Origin: Nereocystis luetkeana
Taxonomy: Eukaryota; Sar; Phaeophyceae; Laminariales; Laminariaceae
Direction: 5' to 3'
DNA: 64,000 nucleotides
Assembly (NCBI GenBank): GCA_031213475.1
Contig: JARUPZ010000008.1
Location: forward strand, 12,271,938 to 12,335,937
The notes beneath the pieces are model-generated. The model was not told the DNA's origin. It did no database searches and saw only the letters and a list, made by a program, of their open reading frames with translations. Positions within the stretch are counted from its first letter, which is position 1, and each line of letters starts with the position of its first letter. The position numbers and the translations under genes were made by a program. Positions 62,301 to 64,000 of this stretch are shown here, in pieces.

Positions 62301-63661
62301 CGCAGGTGTACCCAGACCCCCGTAATGTGGACGACGAGTTGGTGGAGAGCATCCGTGTTCCTTCCTTGGACCCCAACGCTCCCGAGGTTTGGAATATTTA
62401 TACCTCGGTTTTGGCCTTGCCTCGCCTTGTCTTTGATTTCTCTTGCCTTGCCTTGCCTTGCCTTGCCTTGCGTTGCCTTGTTTTTGCCTTGCCACGCTTT
62501 GGCTTGCCTTGCCTTGCCTTGCCTTGCCTTGCCATCGCTGTAGTTTTTGTACGCCGGATAACCCTTGCATCCCAACACGCGCAATTTTTCAAACAAATAA
62601 CTTCGAGGGGTATTCGTTTTTGTTCTCTTCGATGCGTTTGTTATTTTTTATGTTCTGGTCTGTGCTTATTTTGCTCTGGCTTGTCTTTGGCTTTGCTCTT
62701 CTTTTCTTCGCTTTTCGTCGCTGTTCTCGTGTTGTCTTCGCTACGTTTCCCTTTGTGTTTCGCCTTCTTTTTACAGCTTATAATCTCCTCATCTCAACAC
62801 GCGCAAGGGTTTCCAACGTGGCATTTCGAGGATTCTTCGTTTGTCATTTTATTTATCTTACCTTGGCACATTTTGGCTTTGCTTTTGTCGTTTGTGCAGT
62901 CTTCCGCCGTTTTTCATAATTCTTCTTCGTTTTATGTTTTGCTTTGTTTTTTGCTTTTCTTCGCACCGGACAACCCCCCGTATCCCAACAATTCCTGTTC
63001 CTATTCTCCCCCCCCTCCTACCGTCTCGAAGGGATGCGTGGTCAATGGTCAAATCACTAAGGCAAGCAACAAATGAGTACGACCCCCCGCCCGTTTACCA
63101 GTTTACCGCCCTTTCCCCCTCCCCGCCCCCCCCCCCCACAATGGCCTGATTACTAAGACAAGCAACACATGAGCACGCCTCCCCGCCCCCTCCGAGGCAT
63201 TTTCACATTATACCCGTTGCTGACTCTGGCAGTGGCCACACCAGCAAAAAAACAATTTATTCGACGCTGTCATCCGTATGCGGAAAATCTGGCTCTCGAT
63301 CGGTTCTTGGTAGGATGCAGCTCACCCTTAATGCGACTCGCCGAACACCTGGCGGCGCTTTGCGCTTTGTGCAAGCAATGCCGGCCTGGTCGATGAAAAC
63401 CCGACGTGCTCCGACCCGGCATTGTATGGATGCGAGGGTCTATGGTCATACGACTACGGCCATGCATGACATGAGTACTCCCCACCCCCCCTTCCCGTTT
63501 TTCATCATTTCCCGCGCAAGGTTTTCCAACGCGTCATTACTAGGACAGGGGGACCGGGGATAACCGTAGACGACCTCCTTGACGGTTTCAAGTCCCCTCT
63601 GCTGCTTCTCTGGGGGGAACTTGACCCTTGGATCAGACCTGCCGCCGCGGATAAGATCCAG
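46973..63661 (+). CDS. plastid alpha/beta-hydrolase fold protein (plant At4g36530-like), seven exons visible, 3' end off window
   Basis: Joined exons: 46973-47360, 52306-52473, 56059-56169, 57597-57668, 59799-59912, 62294-62386 and 63521-63661. All junctions after the first exon are phase 0. About 362 residues are visible. A Ser/Ala/Arg-rich plastid-type leader and a hydrophobic segment come first. The hydrolase core follows: LVLIHGFGAS (oxyanion loop), HWRYNIPAL, VLALDLLGFGLSDKP, WRDQ, GNSLGGFTAL (nucleophile elbow, Ser), MLNGAGRF, KQPARIKQ, VYPDPRNVDDELVESI and LLLWGELDPW (catalytic Asp). The exon with the catalytic His is beyond 64000. This order is that of the plastid hydrolases of plants and cyanobacteria related to chlorophyll dephytylase and pheophytinase. 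The substrate is not known from sequence. Two introns seem to use GC donors. The first coding exon was not found. Confidence 0.88.
47455..48690 (+). repeat. diverged direct duplication inside hydrolase intron 1
   Basis: CAACTTTGTCTGGGACTCCG at 47485 recurs as GAACTTTGTCTGGGACTCCG at about 48288. TCTCCGAGGTTCGATCTCTC at 47777 recurs as TCTCCGAGGTTCGACCTCTC at about 48457. Both are followed by GCTGATGCT(G/A)CCGCTTTCT and later GCGCCTTCTCGG. The second copy is shorter. Confidence 0.75.
51441..51779 (+). mobile_element. SINE-A, full-length copy
   Basis: GGCGTCCCCGGTGGCTTGGT (A box), GTTCGTGGGTTCAAGCCTCA (B box), then the body and an A-rich end at 51768-51778. The head is tRNA-like but the acceptor stem is not restored, so it is SINE rather than tRNA. 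It lies sense in hydrolase intron 1. Confidence 0.82.
51961..52165 (+). mobile_element. family Y tandem pair upstream of hydrolase exon 2
   Basis: CTTGAAAGGGATGCATAGCC at 51968 and CTCGAAAGGGTTGCGTGGTC at about 52093 each begin a module of GGTCAAATGAC(T/C)AAGG and CAAATGAGTACGCCCC. The second ends in a C-run about 140 bp before the exon 2 acceptor. Confidence 0.75.
52306..52473 (+). CDS. hydrolase exon 2 (HGFGAS, LDLLGFG)
   Basis: The acceptor CTACCAG|CCT follows a long pyrimidine tract. The donor is GATCAG|GTGTTG. The 56 codons encode PALVLIHGFGASVYHWRYNI and VLALDLLGFGLSDKP and end WRDQ. They match the oxyanion-loop and beta-4 parts of the plastid hydrolase family. Confidence 0.93.
52763..52853 (+). 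repeat. 24-bp tandem repeat
   Basis: Four units of TTGTTGTCCAGACTATCGTC plus TC, with single-base variants (TCTCGTTG, TTGCCC, CGGC), in hydrolase intron 2. The unit is uniform, suggesting a recent origin. Confidence 0.85.
53130..53400 (+). repeat. GATC-rich repeat, copy 4
   Basis: ATCATCTACATATCATCTAC then CTTATGTTGCCGGGTGCGAG, AAGATCTAGGACATC, GGGTTGGATCTGTAC, and CTCATAACGGCCGG. A TACCAGGTA interrupts it at 53261 where other copies read GTATGACCTGC or GTAGTCTGC. Confidence 0.65.
53513..53601. mobile_element. MITE-2 copy 3, best palindrome
   Basis: AACTGCAGTCCCGTTTTGGG then GACAAACCACT at the left is answered by AGTAGTTTGTCCCCAAAACG then GGACTACGGTCCTAAAAGGG at the right, with a loop of only about 10 bp. 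It lies in hydrolase intron 2. Confidence 0.85.
53853..54075 (+). mobile_element. SINE-B copy, 5'-truncated
   Basis: The order GAAGTCTTCTCGCGATAGAA, ATGAAGGCACG, TGTGACCCCGGATCTGAGTA, then an A-run at 54064-54072 matches the body of 41779-42140. The tRNA-like head is missing. MITE-2 copy 4 follows immediately. Confidence 0.7.
54096..54206. mobile_element. MITE-2 copy 4, diverged
   Basis: TAACCCATTTAGGACTGCAC at the left and CAGTGCAGTGCTAAAAGGGT at the right. The centre has diverged from the other copies. Confidence 0.6.
54240..55440 (+). repeat. GCTAAC/ACGCTA satellite-like region
   Basis: Degenerate hexamer words (ACGCTA, GCTAAC, CGCTCACG) dominate the stretch. TAACGCTCACGCCACAG-like phrases recur at about 54461, 54588, 54999, 55114 and 55420, giving an irregular higher-order period. 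A LINE fragment (54598-54905, minus) interrupts it. Short frames here are artefacts. Confidence 0.7.
54598..54905 (-). mobile_element. 5'-truncated LINE 3' end, second copy
   Basis: The reverse complement of this segment matches 8478-8612 joined to 8980-9090, ending GTGGAAGAAATACCTCGG (plus sense near 54677) and a short (TTG)n run on the plus strand at its left end. It is inserted in the GCTAAC region. Confidence 0.7.
55449..55558. mobile_element. MITE-1 copy 5
   Basis: GATACGGGGGGGGCATAGTT to CTATGGTCCCCCGTAATA, with the usual A/T-rich centre (AAACCTATATATTTAACC). Hydrolase intron 2. Confidence 0.82.
56059..56169 (+). CDS. hydrolase exon 3 (nucleophile elbow)
   Basis: The acceptor TTTTCAAG|GTT and donor CAAG|GTTAGG give 37 codons. 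VCAFVKEVVGADAIVAGNSL then GGFTAL carries the G-N-S-L-G-G elbow with the catalytic Ser. Confidence 0.93.
56270..56530 (-). mobile_element. family Y copy, minus strand
   Basis: A G-run, then TGTACTCGATCTCGTGCATG, CCTACAATGCCGGG, CATGTCGGGTTTCCACCGAC and CATTTGACCGTTGACC, the reverse complement of the family Y order. It lies just after hydrolase exon 3, opposite in orientation to the other intronic copies. Confidence 0.7.
57075..57452 (+). mobile_element. family Y copy, near complete
   Basis: Order: TTAGTAGGACTCAGCTCACC, CTTCACGCGACTCGCC, GCCTGGTCGGTGAAAACCCG, CCCGGCATTGTAGGGATGCC, GGCCATGCATGGCATGA, GTTGGAGGTGTCTCTATTAG, CGGTGCTCCGTCTCGAAAGA, GTGGTCAATGGTCAAATGAC, CAAATGAGTACGCC, then a C-run of about 23. 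It is the best template for the family and ends 145 bp before hydrolase exon 4. Confidence 0.75.
57597..57668 (+). CDS. hydrolase exon 4 (24 codons)
   Basis: The acceptor TTGATAG|GGT and donor CAAAAG|GTCGCC are both in phase 0. GCVMLNGAGRFRDREQEALL then EAQK fits the family strand GVALLNSAGQF that follows the nucleophile exon. Confidence 0.88.
57739..57854. mobile_element. MITE-1 copy 6, carrying a 7-bp insertion
   Basis: TATTACGGGGGGCCATAGTT to CTATGGTCCCCCGTAATA. Other copies read AAATATATAGGTTTTTATG in the centre; this one reads AAACATATACCAGGTAGGTT. That is a precise extra CCAGGTA after a TA. Confidence 0.88.
57978..58085. mobile_element. MITE-1 copy 7
   Basis: TATTACGGGGGGCCATAGTT to TACTATGGTCCCCCGTAGTA, 108 bp, without the extra seven bases in its centre. 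Confidence 0.85.
59799..59912 (+). CDS. hydrolase exon 5 (WDESIKKAG...TKQPARIKQ)
   Basis: A C-run ends in CCAAG, then 38 codons encode APFLLAWDESIKKAGTYLQK and AVTRVSFYYTKQPARIKQ. The best-fitting donor is CAG|GCGAGC, a GC donor, because IKQ then joins VLTQVY without a gap. A GT six bases on (AGC|GTGTGC) would add Ala-Ser and stay in frame. Confidence 0.87.
60300..60400 (+). mobile_element. family Y partial copy
   Basis: CTCCGTCTCGAAAAGGATGC, GTGGTCAATGGTCAAATGAC, GCATCAAATGAGTACGCCCC and a C-run, in hydrolase intron 5. Confidence 0.7.
61210..61660 (+). mobile_element. family Y, two or three partial copies
   Basis: Modules begin at about 61213 (TGCTCCGCCTCAAAAGGGAT) and 61480 (TGCTCCGTCTAGAAAGGGAT). 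Between and after them lie GACTACGACTATGCATGACA and CATACGACTACGGCCATGCA, with C-runs at about 61277-61340, 61544-61560 and 61639-61654. Confidence 0.7.
61985..62190 (+). mobile_element. family Y 5' module copy
   Basis: GGTTCTTGGTAGGATGCAGC, TCACCCTTCACGCGACTCGC, GCCTGGTCGGGGAAAACCCG, CATTGTAGGGATACAAGGG and CATACAACTACGGCCATGCA, then a C-run, about 100 bp before hydrolase exon 6. Confidence 0.75.
62294..62386 (+). CDS. hydrolase exon 6 (VDDELVESI)
   Basis: The acceptor GTACAG|GTT and donor CCCGAG|GTTTGG give 31 codons in phase 0. VLTQVYPDPRNVDDELVESI then RVPSLDPNAPE aligns without gaps to the family passage that precedes the YYR.MTRF strand. Confidence 0.92.
62435..62545 (+). repeat. (TTGCC)n pentanucleotide tract
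   Basis: Two blocks of CTTGC/TTGCC repeats with a short break, directly downstream of hydrolase exon 6. Open frames here (poly Leu-Pro-Cys) are artefacts. Confidence 0.85.
63015..63490 (+). mobile_element. family Y, partial copies adjoining hydrolase exon 7
   Basis: Modules start at about 63025 (CCGTCTCGAAGGGATGCGTG) and 63300 (CGGTTCTTGGTAGGATGCAG), the latter running through CCCGACGTGCTCCGACCCGG and GACTACGGCCATGCATGACA to a C-run at about 63479-63492, some 30 bp before the exon 7 acceptor. The element's C-run is thus part of the splice-site pyrimidine tract. Confidence 0.72.
63521..63661 (+). CDS. hydrolase exon 7 (catalytic Asp, LDPW)
   Basis: The acceptor CGCAAG|GTT opens 47 codons: VFQRVITRTGGPGITVDDLL and SPLLLLWGELDPWIRPAAAD then KIQ. 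The Asp of LDPW is the expected catalytic acid. The donor that preserves family spacing is CAG|GCGAGA, again GC. Reading on would give ARCIHWCTHF, which does not resemble the family. Confidence 0.88.
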
Positions 63662-64000
63662 GCGAGATGCATACACTGGTGTACCCATTTCACGCCCATC
63701 CGGTGTGAAGCCATAGTAGAGACAAGACCCAGTAAATCGGCTGCTGTATTCACGAGAAAACACCCCTTGGAATTAATGTGGCACGTTTGTTTCGGTAGTA
63801 GATGATATGAACATTTTAGATATAAGACCGTGTTTTTGGGCTGTGAAGGGGTGAGTCTTGAAAATGGGTACACCACTCCTGTACCAGTACATGGCTATTT
63901 GTGTACCAGGCACCAAGGTATGTTATTACTGCTACGGTAAGGTCGCGGCTTTTTTTTCCTGGAGCTTCTCTCTCAAGGAACTTCATAGCTTCAAAACCTG

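Noticed and set aside
62443..62919. Leu/Cys/Pro-rich frames after hydrolase exon 6
   Set aside because: Generated by the (TTGCC)n tract and T-rich intron sequence. The exon itself ends at 62386.

Overview
The window is nuclear DNA of a eukaryote. It has spliced genes with multi-kilobase introns, very many simple-sequence repeats, LINE, SINE and MITE-like repeats, and no bacterial gene organisation. The plastid-type hydrolase with an apparent bipartite targeting region, the style of the LINE remnant and the CTG/CAA/AGT microsatellites suggest a photosynthetic stramenopile, most likely a brown alga with a fairly repeat-rich genome. The assignment is inference. Almost none of the long open frames are genes. 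Coding sequence was recovered by joining short exons whose splice sites, phases and protein-family motifs agree.

Layout. (1) Positions 1-589, perhaps to 869, plus strand: the last exon of a Ser/Thr protein kinase, entering from the left. (2) About 870-15870: repeat-dominated intergenic DNA. It holds a 200-bp tandem duplication, a decayed LINE with a (CAA)n tail (7519-9266), a MITE, an inverted-repeat pair, a 1.76-kb (GGGA)n tract (11951-13708) and a fold-back element (15003-15579). (3) 38124-15871, minus strand: an L-type (legume-type) lectin gene of at least eight exons over 22 kb. Its 9.6-kb intron carries several transposon-like families. A stop codon and a poly(A) signal close it. (4) About 38.1-46.9 kb: a spacer between divergent genes, with duplicated lectin-exon debris, tandem duplications and SINEs. 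(5) From 46973 past the right edge, plus strand: a plastid alpha/beta-hydrolase related to the plant At4g36530 type. Seven exons are visible; the exon with the catalytic His lies off the window. Two of its introns appear to use GC donors, and its introns are packed with a poly-C-containing repeat family.

The lectin and hydrolase are transcribed divergently; the kinase and lectin converge. Nothing suggests that the three genes share a pathway. The most unusual signal is a nine-base palindrome, TACCWGGTA, found 24 times against about 0.5 expected. In several repeat copies it behaves as a seven-base insertion at a TA.
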